A DNA stretch of 64,000 nucleotides, taken from NCBI RefSeq assembly GCF_963662255.1, contig NC_085046.1:95869324-95933323 (forward strand), given 5' to 3'. The DNA is from Cinclus cinclus. Its lineage: Eukaryota; Chordata; Aves; Passeriformes; Cinclidae. How positions within the stretch are numbered: the stretch's first letter is position 1; the number at the start of each line of letters is the position of its first letter. The notes under the pieces are model-generated. The model was not told the origin of the DNA. It searched no databases and worked only from the letters and a program-made list of their open reading frames with translations. A program made the position numbers and the translations under genes. Shown here piece by piece: positions 27,274 through 39,935 of this stretch.

Positions 27274-30200
27274 CATGGTCCAGACACTTCAAAAACTGAA
27301 GTTCTTTGAAGTGGACAAGTGAGATAGAGGCCACACCAACAATGTAAGTCCAGGGCTGTCTGTAGCTACTCACTGACTTTTAACCCAGTGCTTATGCCAT
27401 TCTCAAGGATCTAGACCAACAAATCCTGATAATTAACATTTTTAAACCCTGTTCAAGGCAAAAAGAGCAAATAGCCTTCAGGAAACATATGGAAATGTCA
27501 AAAGTACATGTCAATTATGGGAGACACTGTCACTTCCTCACTGCCAGTATGTTTCACTAGGAACCAACTCCTCTGTTTTGTTGCTCTTTGACTTTTATAT
27601 ACTGGGTCTACATACAAGTAAGTGGATACAGACACAGAGAGCAGAAAAAAAATAGTTGAGGGAGAAAGGACTAACTCTACCAGGGTGCAATTAATTTTTC
27701 TTATTCCAGTTATTAAGACCTGCCTACAATAGAAGCTTTCTTATAAATAATTTAAACTTTATAGATAATATGCCACAGGTAGATAATAAATGGCTAAATA
27801 ATCACAACCACCTAAAAGTTTTGTTATTTTCTGTACTAGTGCAGCAGTGTACTCAGGCCCTACAAAATCCTTCACCTGTCCCTGCCCTCACCTCTTTGAG
27901 CTACCCAGGTGGATGGACTCTTGTACAAATATCAAATAAATGTTGGACAGCTGTTCATTTTCCAACTTGCTATTTATTTTCCTGCAACACTAAGGAACTT
28001 TTGCTTCCCTGAGAATACACTGGATGAGAATGCAGAAAGAAAATGTAGACTGAATGAACCATAGCAAAATTTACAAAGCCATTGACGGCAACATAAACAC
28101 TGATATCCCCAGAAATAGCAAGGTGACAGTTTGTCCTGCAAGAAAACTTTCAAGTTCTGAGAACCGCAGGTATTCGTGGCCATGGATCAATGCAGCACTC
28201 TTATCAGTCTTCATAAATTTCAGCTCTTCAGGGCAACACTGAATTAGGATATGAGACCCAAAGGTGTCTCTGGTAAAACTGAGGATAATCTGTATATGCA
28301 TCTAGTCAGTGGGGAAAAAAAAAAAAAACAAACCAAAACAAAACAAAAATAAAACCAAACAACAAAAACAACAAATAAATAAAAACCCTAGACAACAAAA
28401 CACTGTGGACAGCAGTGGGAAGAAGAGATGGCGCAAAACCTTGCAAGTCTCAATTACCTTCAGTGAAAGCCATGGTGGATATTCTGACCTACTTTGCATC
28501 AGGTCTGTAATCCAGACAGCTTCAAAAAGGGAGTGATCCACTAGACTGGAACCAGAGTACAGAAACAGTTGCCTGTGTCAGGCAACAGCATGAAGGCAGG
28601 AGTATCTTTCAATTAACAGAAATCATTGATCATCCTTATATAGAGAAAATCTGACCCTGAAACAAGTGCAGGATATCAAGAGTGGTAATTATCACATCAC
28701 CAGTAGGCTCCAGCAGCTCAGCAATACTTATGTACTTAGGTGTTTTGAGGATATCTAAGACACGGCTGACACTGGCACCAGCTAGAGTTCAGGCACACAA
28801 AATAACCACTGTAGAGCCCTAGCACTACCATCCTAGGTACTTGCAGCACTTGTGACATGCTTTTGATTAATCAGACACTAACAGAAATTAATCCAAAGGT
28901 AAATGGACATTAAACAATCCTCCAGGTAAACATGACTTCATGGTGTGGTATGGGATGATTGTCACTCTTCTCTCTGATTACAATTTCTGTTGAATGAGAC
29001 ACTGAGAATGATCAGTAAGGTCTGATAAATAACAGATTGCTTACTTTTATACACAGTGTGATAAATGTAGAGAGGCAGAGTGCACTTAGATGAAAGAGAA
29101 GAATCAAAAAGCAGGGTTATGAAGTCACAGAAGACAAAAAACAAAAGTATTGTAAAAGTATAATGAGACCAATAGAAGACACATCAGTCCTGTGTCCATG
29201 CACACAGGTAGAGTCATTATACCATTGCTTATTCAGTTGTACAGAGGAGATAAAGAAAAATCATTTATGCTTTGAGAAATTTACATACTCCAGTGAAATA
29301 GCTAGAGAATCCTTGGGCTGACTTACAGTCCATGAGTGTACCCCAGATAAACCATAATTTTCCTGTTCAACAAGAATCTCTGGGTTGTTTTATACTGAAA
29401 AATTGGATGTAGAGAATAAGACAAATTACAATGGTTTTCAAGTTAAGCAATAATAAATATTTTTATACAACTGTTCACTGTAGTCCACAATATTCTGTTA
29501 AAACTTTGGGGTTTTTTTGAAACATTACACCCTTTTCTTTCACATGCATCAAGCATCATTTCTTTATAAGAGACATTATGTAGGTTAATGATACAAATGT
29601 ATAGAAAGTGAGGTTAATTTTGAATGTGTCTGTTTGAATAAAACTGGAGTAAAAACTGGATTGCCAGTGTCGATTGCAGAGCTGCTGGAATAGCACTAAA
29701 ATGCACACAAAGCACACAACTATTTAACATTGAAATTTGAAGACTGAATTTGGATTAATTGATTTATTAACAGATAGAAATACATTTATATCAGATCTTT
29801 CAAAATTGCATTGCCAGTGATATGAATCAATCTGACATTTCTCTCTAAAATGCCTAAGTGTTTCTTTTTATGCTTTGAATGAATTGGGCTCAATGGAGCA
29901 ATTAGTCAGAAACTAACCTTTTTGGTAGCAAAGTGAAATCACAAAATATGCAATAACCTAGTGTTCAAGTAAATTAAAAAAAAGTTTCCTAAGTACAGAC
30001 ACTTGCAAAATTGCACCTATCCAGCAGAATAATATCTAATTTAACACAGTTACTAAAGATAAATGATTTTTCCTGATCAAATTATATCAGGATGAATAAT
30101 TTTATACTATATAATTGGTGAGCTGGATAATTCAATAAGCCCATTTGCTATGGTTGACTTCCTTTCACAAGTAGAAATTCTGTAATGAGGAAGGCAGTTT

Positions 30201-33200
30201 TGTCAAAACAGCTGCCAAATAGCAGTAGCATAATAAAAAAAAGCCCATTAATCAGAAAATTAATTAAACATTCTGTGTATGTAAAACCTGCTGCATACTG
30301 AGAAAATGTGAATGGCCTGACAACAGCATTTGTAACAATTTATTCATTGGAGAATTATAGGAAACAACCAGTGTATTACAAAAATATCCAAATACAGCTA
30401 TTCTCCAGGAAGAAAAGGACCCAATTTCTAAGGTTAATCGACAAGAAAAATATTAGAAAAAGCATTAAACATTTCTATTCCTTTTCTTGCCAATCAGAAT
30501 ATAAATACTGTGAGGTACCAATCCTCTTGTCTTGTCAGAATTGATGAGTACTCCTAGCAAAGGGTGAAATGCATTAGTAATATGGGTGGTGGGTATAAGA
30601 CTACTGGCATCTCTTAGAATCAAGTAGAATTTTAGGATGAGCTGGGCCCAAGATATTCTGCGTCATGTGAATAGTTTGGGATGCTTCTAAAAATAATTTC
30701 CAAATTATCTGTGCATTTGTTAGAGATGTTGATCAATTCTTGACATTTAAGGTGGCTAATACTCATTTTGAAATCAATGTTAATTTTCCTCATATTAAAT
30801 TATACCTTGAAAGTCAGGCTGACATTGTGGACTTATGGCATTGAGAATCTAGAAAAACAAACTTTTAAGGGTGATTTTATAAACCTGTGATGGCAGCCAC
30901 CAAGATGAACATTAGCCTCTATTCACTGATCTGAAAGAAAGTGGGGAGATAATCTTAAATCTCAAGGGGCACAAACACAGAGTGAGGCATGTGGCCAACA
31001 GAAATAGATGTATTTTATATAACTTAGAAACTAACATCAGAATTTTCTCCCTAGGGGGAGCTTCATATTATTTTGGGAATTAACGTGGTATTTTGACACA
31101 TTCACTCCTTTGTTTTTAGGTGAAAAAAAATCTTCAACAGTTGTGTCGCACAACCATTTTAAATGGGAATAAAACATGTCCCAGTTTTCTGGGCTATATA
31201 ATCACAGATTACAAACAAGAGCTTCATAAGTTTCTAATGAATTTAGACCCCATCTCTCTGAAAATCAATGAGGGGAAAACAGGTAACAGCCTTAAGCACT
31301 TTCTTTTATATCTGCATAATTGACTTTTAAATGAATGAAAGTAGTAAACTTCATGGCCTCATGTGCGGTGCCTGCTACTTTTAAGTAACATTCAGCATAA
31401 TTCCTTCACATTCTTTGCCTCCTTTTTAAGTCAGCAATGAGCAGGCACAGGATAATACAGCTGGGAAGAATCCCAGGTCTATGAGCTTTACGAACAGAAA
31501 TTGCTCTGACTTTAGGAAAGCACTGACTATTTCCAATAAAGGGCGTTTGAAATGTTCTTTCTTTTCAGCACCAGATGTTCTTTTTCAGGCCATGTATTTG
31601 GTTTGAAGTTAAAAGAATATTTCTGTTTATACTGGTGGGTTTGGTTGGAGGGGTAGGGTACCTAAATTATTTTTTGTGATGCATGGTTAACAAAGTGATC
31701 CCAGAACTTCCATAGTATCACATACAGAAAAGATTAAATCAGAGTTATATGGAACAGATTAAATTTAATATCAGAATTATATTTTCTCTCCTCATTTTTA
31801 TGGGAAATTATTTATTCATACGTACTTAGTGCTTGAAGAATCCCTATGTATTTTCTTCATGGAGGTCAAAATCATACTGGAATAAGTTGAAGTAATCTCT
31901 TAGTTCCTATAGAGCATTTTACCAATACTGCAGTATCAGAACAATTGGTAATAAAAAATTAAGATATGGGGGGAAAGCCACTGTGGAGAAAATACCACAA
32001 ATGCATTGCATTAATGACCAATAGCTTTTGTGAGCACGTTCAGCTTGCAATATTTTAAAACTCTGTCTCCAGCTGCAAAGACAGAATGCTGAACTGAAGC
32101 CATGAAAACCAATGAATCATTCATTAGCTTGCCAGAGGTAGAGAATGGTGACACAGCACAGTGTGTTAATGCTTAAGCTTCTCACGCTGGAGGCAAGTTA
32201 TGACTAGATTTAGATCACAAGTGAGACACATTCAGTGCTATCAGCTTGCTTTCTATGGATAATTTCTCACTTGTACAGATATTTTATGATTGGCAATCTG
32301 TTCCAAAGTGAAAAAAGACAGACATAACAAGACTATTGCAATTGGGTTTAAAAGGTTGTGTAGACAAAGATTCAGATTGACTATCTACATGACACCTAGG
32401 TCTTCCCAAAAATTATTGCTTCATTCAGAAAGACACGGGCTTCCTCACAAAACACAGAAACACTTGAGTGTTTGTTTTTAGAATAACACTGAAATAACTT
32501 TTAAAAAGTCATAATTTTATGTAAAGCAGGAAAATTAATCTCTAAAATTTACATCTTTTGGGATAAGCAAAATAAGCATGTAGTACTTAAAAACACTAAT
32601 AGCACTTAATACCTAAATACATGGAAAGCAAAAGAAATTGCCTCCACATGCTAGGGCATGATAAGGATATCTCTGCCACTGCCATGCAGATGAGTGAGTG
32701 CTATGGATAAAGTATAGGCTTTTAGCTGCACAGGTACCTTCAAACCTAGAAAAAATAAAGCTGTCCTGCTGGGAAGCCAGTGTAGTGAAAGTCATGCTGT
32801 TCTCACTTGTTGCTGCAGTATGTTAGAAGGTGACCGTGTGGCATCTGTGTGTGTAGTCTGCTAGATGTGCACAGCAAAAGGAGGTAAATAAATGGAGGCG
32901 AGAAAGCAGAAAACTACTGACCATCAAGAATATTGTATTCCTCTTGTTGCTCAAATGTTAATCTTGGTCTTTTATCTTTTCCATCTCCTCACTCCTTCAG
33001 GAAGCCAAGATAATCACACAGAAGTAAGGAGGACTCTTTTGCTCTATCAGTTGTAGACTGGAACATAAGATATCATTTCATAACATTCAGCTTCAGAGCC
33101 TTGACCTTGAAGTCACAGGTCTGGGCTAGCAGGATCATTTACTACCAGAGCACTTAATAATTATATAACAGTGTTACCTCACACCTTCTGGCCCTGCTTC

Positions 33201-33844
33201 TCACAGCAACGTCAACATGATATTTGTTGGAAAGCAGCACAATAGTACAAAAGCAATGCAGATTTCTGGAATGCACTGATACAAATTTCCAAAACCAATC
33301 CCAGTATGTCACAGTTATATCAAGATGCACAGGGCTGGAATCACCACCACCCCTTTAACTGGCTTTCCCCCCAGTCCTTTATTTGCAAACTCTACATGAC
33401 TTCTTTTACAGCCCTTTCACTCATATACCTCTCCCGGATAACTCTGACTTCTTCTCTTGTTGGCAGTTTCTCACAGTACTAATTCCTTGTTTTACAAACA
33501 GTTCCACGTAGCTCTGACTCCTTTCATTCTGCATGACTAGCTAAACCCAAGCTTACACAGCCACCTAACACTGTCTGTACCTCGCCCAACATCTTCTCAC
33601 CATATCTGCCCCTTACACAACCACATGTCCTCTTCACAGACCCTCAGTCTCACACTCTTAACTCAAACTGTTATGTTAGGGTAAAGTAAAAATACTAGGA
33701 AGATAAAGGGCTAATGACAACTGGAACTGGCAAGTCAGTCACAAATGCTACAGCAAGGACTCAAATAGTTGCCTCATTCACCTCAGTCCCATGTCTCTAA
33801 CACCAAGGAGCAGAAATAAGGGAAATGGTGAACTACTGATAGTA
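27274..33844. other. AT-rich non-coding DNA, no firm element
   Basis: No mobile element or gene is firmly recognisable. A pyrimidine- and C-rich stretch at about 33170-33680 differs from its neighbours and might be an old LTR remnant, but no terminal motif was found. An A-rich patch (28308-28385) and an 8-bp hairpin with a 3-nt loop (28568-28586) are present. One open segment flanked by splice-like sites at 31120-31282 is discussed in the findings. Confidence 0.5.
28308..28385. repeat. A-rich low-complexity patch
   Basis: A nearly G- and T-free run of A with scattered C (aaaac and aaac-type units) over about 75 bp. It creates Lys/Gln/Asn-rich frames that are not genes. Confidence 0.9.
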
Positions 33845-34640
33845 GAGAAGAGTTGAGACAGGGACCACCCATACAAAGTAGATATAGACAGATTCATGAG
33901 ACCAGGCAAAATGTATCTAAGGATGCTGAGAATGCTGGCTGACATGACAACAAAATAATTCCTATCAATCATTTTTGAAAAGCCATGGCATCAGGAGAAG
34001 CCAAATAATCAAAAAAGGCTAAATAGTTTTTGCCCAACTACAATTATTGAGGAAAAAAATAAAGGTCAGAGAAACTACAGACAATCACCTTTACTTCAGT
34101 TCCTGGGAAAACTAAAGAACAGGTCCTCAGGGAAGGATCTCTCAGCAGCATGAAGGATAAGGTGACTGGAAGAAACTAATACAGAATTACTAAGATTATA
34201 TCATACTTGACCAACCTTATTGCCTTCTGCAATGAACCAATTTGCTAAGTGAATGAGGATAGAGCTGTGGATGTCATCTGCCTTTTTGTCAAGGATTTTG
34301 ATCTGGTCACCCAAAATATCCCTATAAGCAAGGTATCAAGTTCTCTGATACACAGACAGACCATTATTTGGGGAGAAATTTATCTAAACTACCAAGCTCA
34401 AAGGGTGAGTTGTTCAAAGTCCCACTGGCAGAAATCAGATTTAGAGAATTCCAGGAGTTTCTTCTGGGTCAGATGTTTGTCAGTGTCCTTGTAATTATCT
34501 CAGTGATGGGACTGAATTCACATTCACCAGGTTTGTGGATGATGCTGAAGTAACAGGACAGGCAGATGTGGTACAAGGAAGAGTTCAGACAACAAGGGTT
34601 GTGTGCAGTATTGCAAAGGAACACAGGCCCTGAACATTTG
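33845..34640 (+). mobile_element. CR1 LINE internal fragment, heavily decayed, plus strand
   Basis: About 800 bp from the middle of CR1 ORF2. In order: 'agattcatgagaccaggcaa' and 'atgctgagaatgctggctga' (the region before the reverse transcriptase core); 'atcatttttgaaaagccatgg'-type sequence; 'cagttcctgggaaaactaa' (the SVPGK region); a frame with 'YLTNLIAFCNE' and then 'AVDVICLFVKDFDLVTQN', equivalent to the catalytic VDVVYLDFSKAFDTV block; and lastly 'tttgtggatgatgct', equivalent to FADDT with FVDDA. The core Asp of the first catalytic block is lost and frames are interrupted, so it is dead. The 3' end of the element is missing. More diverged than the copy at 26 kb. Both edges are approximate. 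Confidence 0.75.
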
Positions 34641-37600
34641 AAACAAAACTACCACAAACAGCAGGACAGGCTGGGTTATGTCTCTATGATGTATTTTATC
34701 ACTCAACAACAATCATTTGATTCTCTTAGTGGAAAAAAAGGAAGTGGCTGACATATTTCTGTAATGTGGCTCTCACCAACCCAATCTGTTTTCCAAGCCA
34801 CCACTCATGGAGTCTCCATCAAACCAGTCAGGAGAGATGAAAAGACCAGAACATCTCTGGTGACCTGAGAGACACTGAACCTGTTACTATGTGCAAGGTT
34901 GAAGCCTTTCATGTGCAGTTGTCTTTCTGGAGATGTCCCCTCCAATTCACTGATGTTCAGTCACATTCCCATCAGTGACTCAAGCTAAGTCCCAAGTCCC
35001 TAAGGCAGATGTACATCAACTTTTTTTTGCCAGGAGAAGTGACATCAATTCCCTGTTGGAGGCTGTTGAGAGATTCAAAGGGACAGAAGAGACCAAGCTG
35101 TGATCTGTGAGAGGGAAAGAGGGTATGTGTATCTTTGTCATGAAGGTACTTTTAGACTCTGCCTTGTTTTAGACTTTTGATGTCCCAGTTAGTGAGTGAA
35201 AAGAGCTCAGGGTGAGGAGTGAAAGGAGTCCATCACAAACCAATGTTGAAGATATCTCCATTCACAGGGAAGGAAGAGATAGAGAGATGAAGAGAGGGGA
35301 CATGGCAAAAGGTATGCAAAGAAAGGAATAAATTAAGAAAACCTGTAACAATAATCTCTTATTCATATACAGTTTCATACTATTCCTTTTTTAATTGGTC
35401 CCTACTTTCAATGCCATGCTTAATTATTGGCACTGGAAAGAAAGTGAGGACAGATGTATTGCTTTGGGTGACTTTTCATGTGCATAGTAAAGCAACACTA
35501 TAAGTGAAGAGTTGTTTTTATTTAAAATGAAACCCATAACGATTTGGAAAAATAAAAATGTAATTCAATGAAGAAACAGGACTCAGAAGATCAGGTTAGG
35601 TTTTAGCACTTGAAAAAGTAAGGCGCTGAAACTAAGCTGGGGTAACAGATCACTTGGTTTTCCAAAATTTTAGTCTGTTTTCAAAGTTTCCTAAGAAAAG
35701 GGGAGGGGACAAGGCCCAGTAAAAAAACAGAAGCAGTTAAACTGTGAATAATCCTGGCTGTACTAGGAATAGACACTTAGCATATCTTTAAAATACTGTC
35801 CAAATATTCTCCCTCATGGAAAAAGGCAAAGGATCAAAACAGTTCACTTTAAAACACCTGAATGGAAAAGCAGAAGCTAAGGATTTTAAATTATTTTCAA
35901 ATAGCAAAAACTTGTTCACTGGAAGCATATGTAGTTGAATATTAATGATGGCATCTGTTATGTATTGACTTGAGTTCCCTTAACCAAGGAATGTTACATA
36001 ACCACTGTCAGGAGATTTAAAAGACTTCCATTAATTTGTGATGGCAGCAATTAGCAAGGAAGGTGTTAGTACTTACTAGTCCTCAAGCTGTCAATTTCTG
36101 GCTATTTTTCATTTGCATTCTTTGTAAACTCACACTGTTGTTTAGACAAGAATATCACTGCATCTAGGCAGAAAATAAAATTTTTCTTTCTGCCATTAGA
36201 TGTTCACTAGACAAATTAAATTTGTCTTGGGAATAGCTAAGGATATTTCATTCAGAATAAAATCAATACTATATATAAATCACTGCATACAGAAAAGTTA
36301 GGAGTTTCATGTTTGATAAAGTGTATTTCTGTCAGAGTCCATCAAAATTTTTGTATGTACATGCTGACATATGTTGTCTATGTAATTTGGCAGTGAGAAT
36401 ATTATGAAGTCTTACTGTTTAGCAGATATTGGTAAAATATATTTGCATTAGCAATTTTTCATAAGGAAAAAACAATTAGAACTGAAAGTCCTTTAATGAA
36501 AATAATTTTTTACAAATAGTTTATTTAAGATGAATTCTCTGCTCAAAGTTTTTGTGGTCAAGAAGCAAGGTCAAGTGACTTGGAGCTAGAGGACTTGAAG
36601 CTGCAGGCCATTAAGGTATTATTTACATGTAAGAATAAAACTCAGTAGCTGAATTGACAATGGCTGTATGTTCTGCTTTAGGGTAAGTTGCTCATCACAT
36701 TCTAAAGAACACAGTGGAGGTCAAGAAACAGTGTGGAATAACATTACTCTTAAGTGAGGTATCTATGATGCACTCCTGCTATTTTCCCTGCTGGTGATGC
36801 TCTGAAGAGGATAGCGTAGACCTCAGTTGTCTTAAAGTTCTCTTGGAGATGGTATCCAAGGTGAGGGAGCTGTAGTTTCGCCTAGCTAAACACCTGTCCA
36901 TTTATTTAACTTACCAGATTCAGTCATCATATAATAGCATTTAAGTTCAGAATACACTTTTGAGATAATAGCATTTGATAAAATGACAGTATCATCCAGC
37001 ATCCTGAACCGATGGTGTTTTGAAAGCATTTAGAAGTGCATGCAGCTATTATAAATGAAATATCAGTCTATATTTAAAATATTTTTGTGTCAAAAATGTC
37101 TGCAAATCTTTTATGTGCTGTAAACATATGGAACTGAAGAAGTATATCCCGTTCTGGAATTAGAGGGCAGCAGCTGAGCTGTATGAACTATCTTGCATAA
37201 TGTTCAAAGGAGAGAAAATTATTCCAAGGAGAGAAGAATAAATCCTATCAGCTACAAAAAAACAGCTATGGGATCCCTTTTATGACCACATAAAATAAAA
37301 AATCATAGAGGTCTTACTAAAAGACCTATAACACAGCAAACCACATGCTATTCCATTTTTTTCTGCCTCAGTTAAATTGCTAGGTTTAACTGGCACTATC
37401 AGAAATTGAACTTTTGATTCTGTGGAACCTATTTCAAGCTTACCATAAAAAATGCAGTGATCTGTCCCAGTTAGATCTCCAGGCTGCACCTGCTTGATAG
37501 CATTAGTTAAACAATACATGGCGAATTGAAGAGTCCCAATCAACTGCAGTGGTTTTCAAAATCTTTATTTAAACATTCTATGACTTCAGTAGCCTAAGAT

Positions 37601-39048
37601 AAGCAGAAATAATATTTCTTGAGCTTTGTGGGCATTCCCCCCCCACTGATAAAAGGCAATAACTTCCAATGCTCAGTTTAACGATCACTACAAATGTCTT
37701 TTACTCCTCTGTGAACATCAGCTGCATAGCTAATGTCAGCAGGAAATTCTGGATAACTGTGGAGTAGGAGGACACCTGGGAACAGGCAGCTAAATCAAAG
37801 AAATATAATTAAATTGTGGAGCTCATTTTCAATGGAGGTTTTGGAAAACAAAAGAATAATTGTGTTCTAAAAGGCTTTTAACCAAATGAAGGATTGTCTG
37901 TCAGTGACTATTAAATCTGGCTGTCCAGATGTATTGTCCATTTCAGAAAATTCCTGAAGTATTTTTTGCTGATAAGGAATAACACAGGAAGTTTTCAAAT
38001 AATTCTCTGTTTCTTAAAGCTCCTAAATGCCTGCCTTTAGTCACCACCAGCAGGATGATAGGTGGCCAACTAAGGACATTTGTTATACTACAGACTATGA
38101 AAGTATTTCATTCTCTTAGTGGACCAGATTCTCTAAGGAAGAATAACTACAGAACAGCAGCTGTTCTCTTGGCATGTACTGCTGCAGTAGCTGGGAAGAC
38201 ACCTCCTCTTTACATCTCTGTGCCTCCTTCTTTACAACTACTACCCAAAAGGGGAAGGAGACAGTTACAGCATTAATGGGCGATGGTTCTCTGCTGTGTC
38301 ACGGAACACGGCAGAGACAAGCTCACAGACCCATGGGATGTTAGTGCTACACACTACATAGCACTGTAGTGTACAGTATTACACTATATGCAGTATGGAA
38401 ATAATATCTGGAGTTAGGGAGCCCTAAAAAAACCAATGGTGCTCTGATGGGATTGTGCCACCATTGCTCAGCGTGGTGAATAAAAATACAAGCCTGAACA
38501 TCCTGCTGCCCCCGTGGCATTGTAGGACAGAAAGAAAGGTGTCTCAGAGATTTGTCTTTGATTAAAAAGTTCTTGGGGGATCCTGACAAGCAAAATAAAT
38601 TTCTTAATGAAGGCACATGCCATTCTCACACTAATGTCATGCAGAGATTTAAAACTGGCCATCCTTACTGCATAGTACAGCACACATAGACACATTTTAA
38701 TCTTACAGCTTTGGTTGTCAGTGTACTGGATCTCAAGATGGCAGATGTATCTATAACTCAATATATACTCAAGTTTGTCTTGCCTTACCAGAATTTGACC
38801 TGGGTGGGCTATTGTTAACTCAAGCAATCCTGTCTGCAAGGAACTGGACATCCTGGATTGCCTTGCAGACACAACCACAGGAAGTTGAGGGGCCAAGGCA
38901 GACATAAACTGTCTATCAATCTTCATTAAAATATTTTTAATGTACCTAGCACTAGCACCTGTACCTAGCACTCCCATACAGATATTGTGTTACATGCTTA
39001 ATTGGCTTAATTGACTTCATTATCCTGGTATTTCAGAAAGAGGATAAT
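34641..39048. other. AT-rich non-coding DNA, no identified element
   Basis: No repeat family recognised. Two hairpin-forming sequences lie at 38351-38372 (8-bp arms, 6-nt loop) and 38831-38871 (11-bp arms). A 169-codon minus-strand frame (38977 to 38468) and an 87-codon minus-strand frame (37543 to 37280) are open, but their translations match no family I recognise. Confidence 0.5.
38831..38871. repeat. 11-bp inverted repeat, 19-nt loop
   Basis: The arms 'tgtctgcaagg' (38831-38841) and 'ccttgcagaca' (38861-38871) are exact reverse complements. No terminal repeats of a known transposon adjoin. One or fewer such pairs would be expected by chance in a window this size, so significance is modest. 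Confidence 0.85.
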
Positions 39049-39164
39049 AAAATATTCTGAGTTGGAAGGGACCCACTAGGATCCTAAAGTCCAACTCTTA
39101 CGTGAATGGCCCATATAGGGATCAAATCCACTACCTTGGCATTACTGGCACTGCTCTAACCAAG
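39049..39164 (-). mobile_element. tRNA-Ile-derived SINE with CR1 tail (TguSINE1-like), truncated
   Basis: On the minus strand the copy carries a tRNA-Ile-like head (39164 down to about 39108) joined to a CR1-like 3' tail (39100 down to 39049, plus-strand 'atattctgagttggaaggg'). In the head, the polymerase III B box of tRNA-Ile (GGTTCGATCCC) is seen as 'ggatttgatccc'. The anticodon-loop stretch CTAATAA is mutated to CCAGTAA, and the A-box half is lost beyond 39164. It would have been mobilised in trans by CR1 machinery, consistent with the shared tail. This SINE architecture is known from passerine birds. It is not a functional tRNA gene. Confidence 0.82.
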
Positions 39165-39439
39165 ACAATTTCTGTGTCAGTTGCACAATTTCTGGGAAGA
39201 AAAATGCTAAAAGAATATGTTAGTATTTAGAGGCTAAATCTACAGCTATACAGAACTTTATATGCTGTCTGCATGAGACTCCAGTCTATGTGGTGTTCAG
39301 GCCAGCACATGATCATGGCGGTAGTTTTTGTTTCCAGACTGTGAAAAATTACAGCTGGTGTTTCCCAGGCAAACCTCCGGAGACAAGACACAGCAGGAGT
39401 AAACCCCTGGCATCAAGATCTTCTCCTGAATATGGTGGT

Positions 39440-39935
39440 CTTCAGGGCCAATGCAAGAAAGACTTCAGCTAACTGGAATGGGTTCAGAAGAGAGACACCA
39501 AGACATTGAAGGGATGGGGGGACTGTGGGGAAGGAAGCTTGCACTGTGAGGTGTGGGTGAAGGGATATTGAATTGTTCAGCCGGGGAAGGGATATCCTCA
39601 GGGGCACCTTACAGCCACCCCTCAGCAGCTGTGAGGAGGCTGTTGAGAAGACAGCTATGGGCTCTTGATGTTGATGTACTGTGAGAGGACAAGATATAAC
39701 TGGAACAAGAGCAGTTGTGACAGGATGTAAGGAAAATATTTTTCCCCCCTGAGGACAGGGTACAGTGGGACAGGCTGCCCAGAGACATGCATTCTCCATC
39801 TGTGGAAGTTTCAAGACCCATCGAGATAAAAGCCCTGAGCAACCAGGACAGACCTCAGAGCTGGTCCTGCTGAGAGCAAGATGTAGGACTGTAGACTCCT
39901 GAGCAACCTTCCAGCTGGAACTATCCTATGATCGT
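39440..39935 (+). mobile_element. CR1 LINE 3' region, plus strand
   Basis: About 500 bp of the CR1 ORF2 carboxy-terminal region and 3' end. It contains 'actggaatgggttcagaaga' (the 'W..VQR' segment), 'attgttcagccggggaagg' (the LFSLEKR region), 'gtgacaggatgtaaggaaaa', the conserved 'gggacaggctgcccagag', and a terminus 'ccttccagctggaactat' followed by 'cctatgatc', a decayed form of the CR1 end. The coding frame is broken by stops. The 133-codon minus-strand frame across it (39814 to 39413) is only its shadow. It begins about 275 bp from the SINE in the opposite orientation, so the two are separate insertions. Confidence 0.88.

Noticed and set aside
38468..38977. 169-codon minus-strand frame
   Set aside because: The longest frame outside recognised repeats, but no recognisable domain, no convincing splice context and no retrocopy signs. 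Kept only as an unidentified stretch.
39108..39164. tRNA-Ile gene on the minus strand
   Set aside because: The head is truncated, the anticodon loop is mutated and it is fused to a CR1-like tail, so it is a SINE. The copy at 52748-52813 is likewise rejected as a tRNA gene.
39413..39842. Minus-strand frames of 77 and 133 codons
   Set aside because: They are antisense to the plus-strand CR1 3' region and have no domain of their own.
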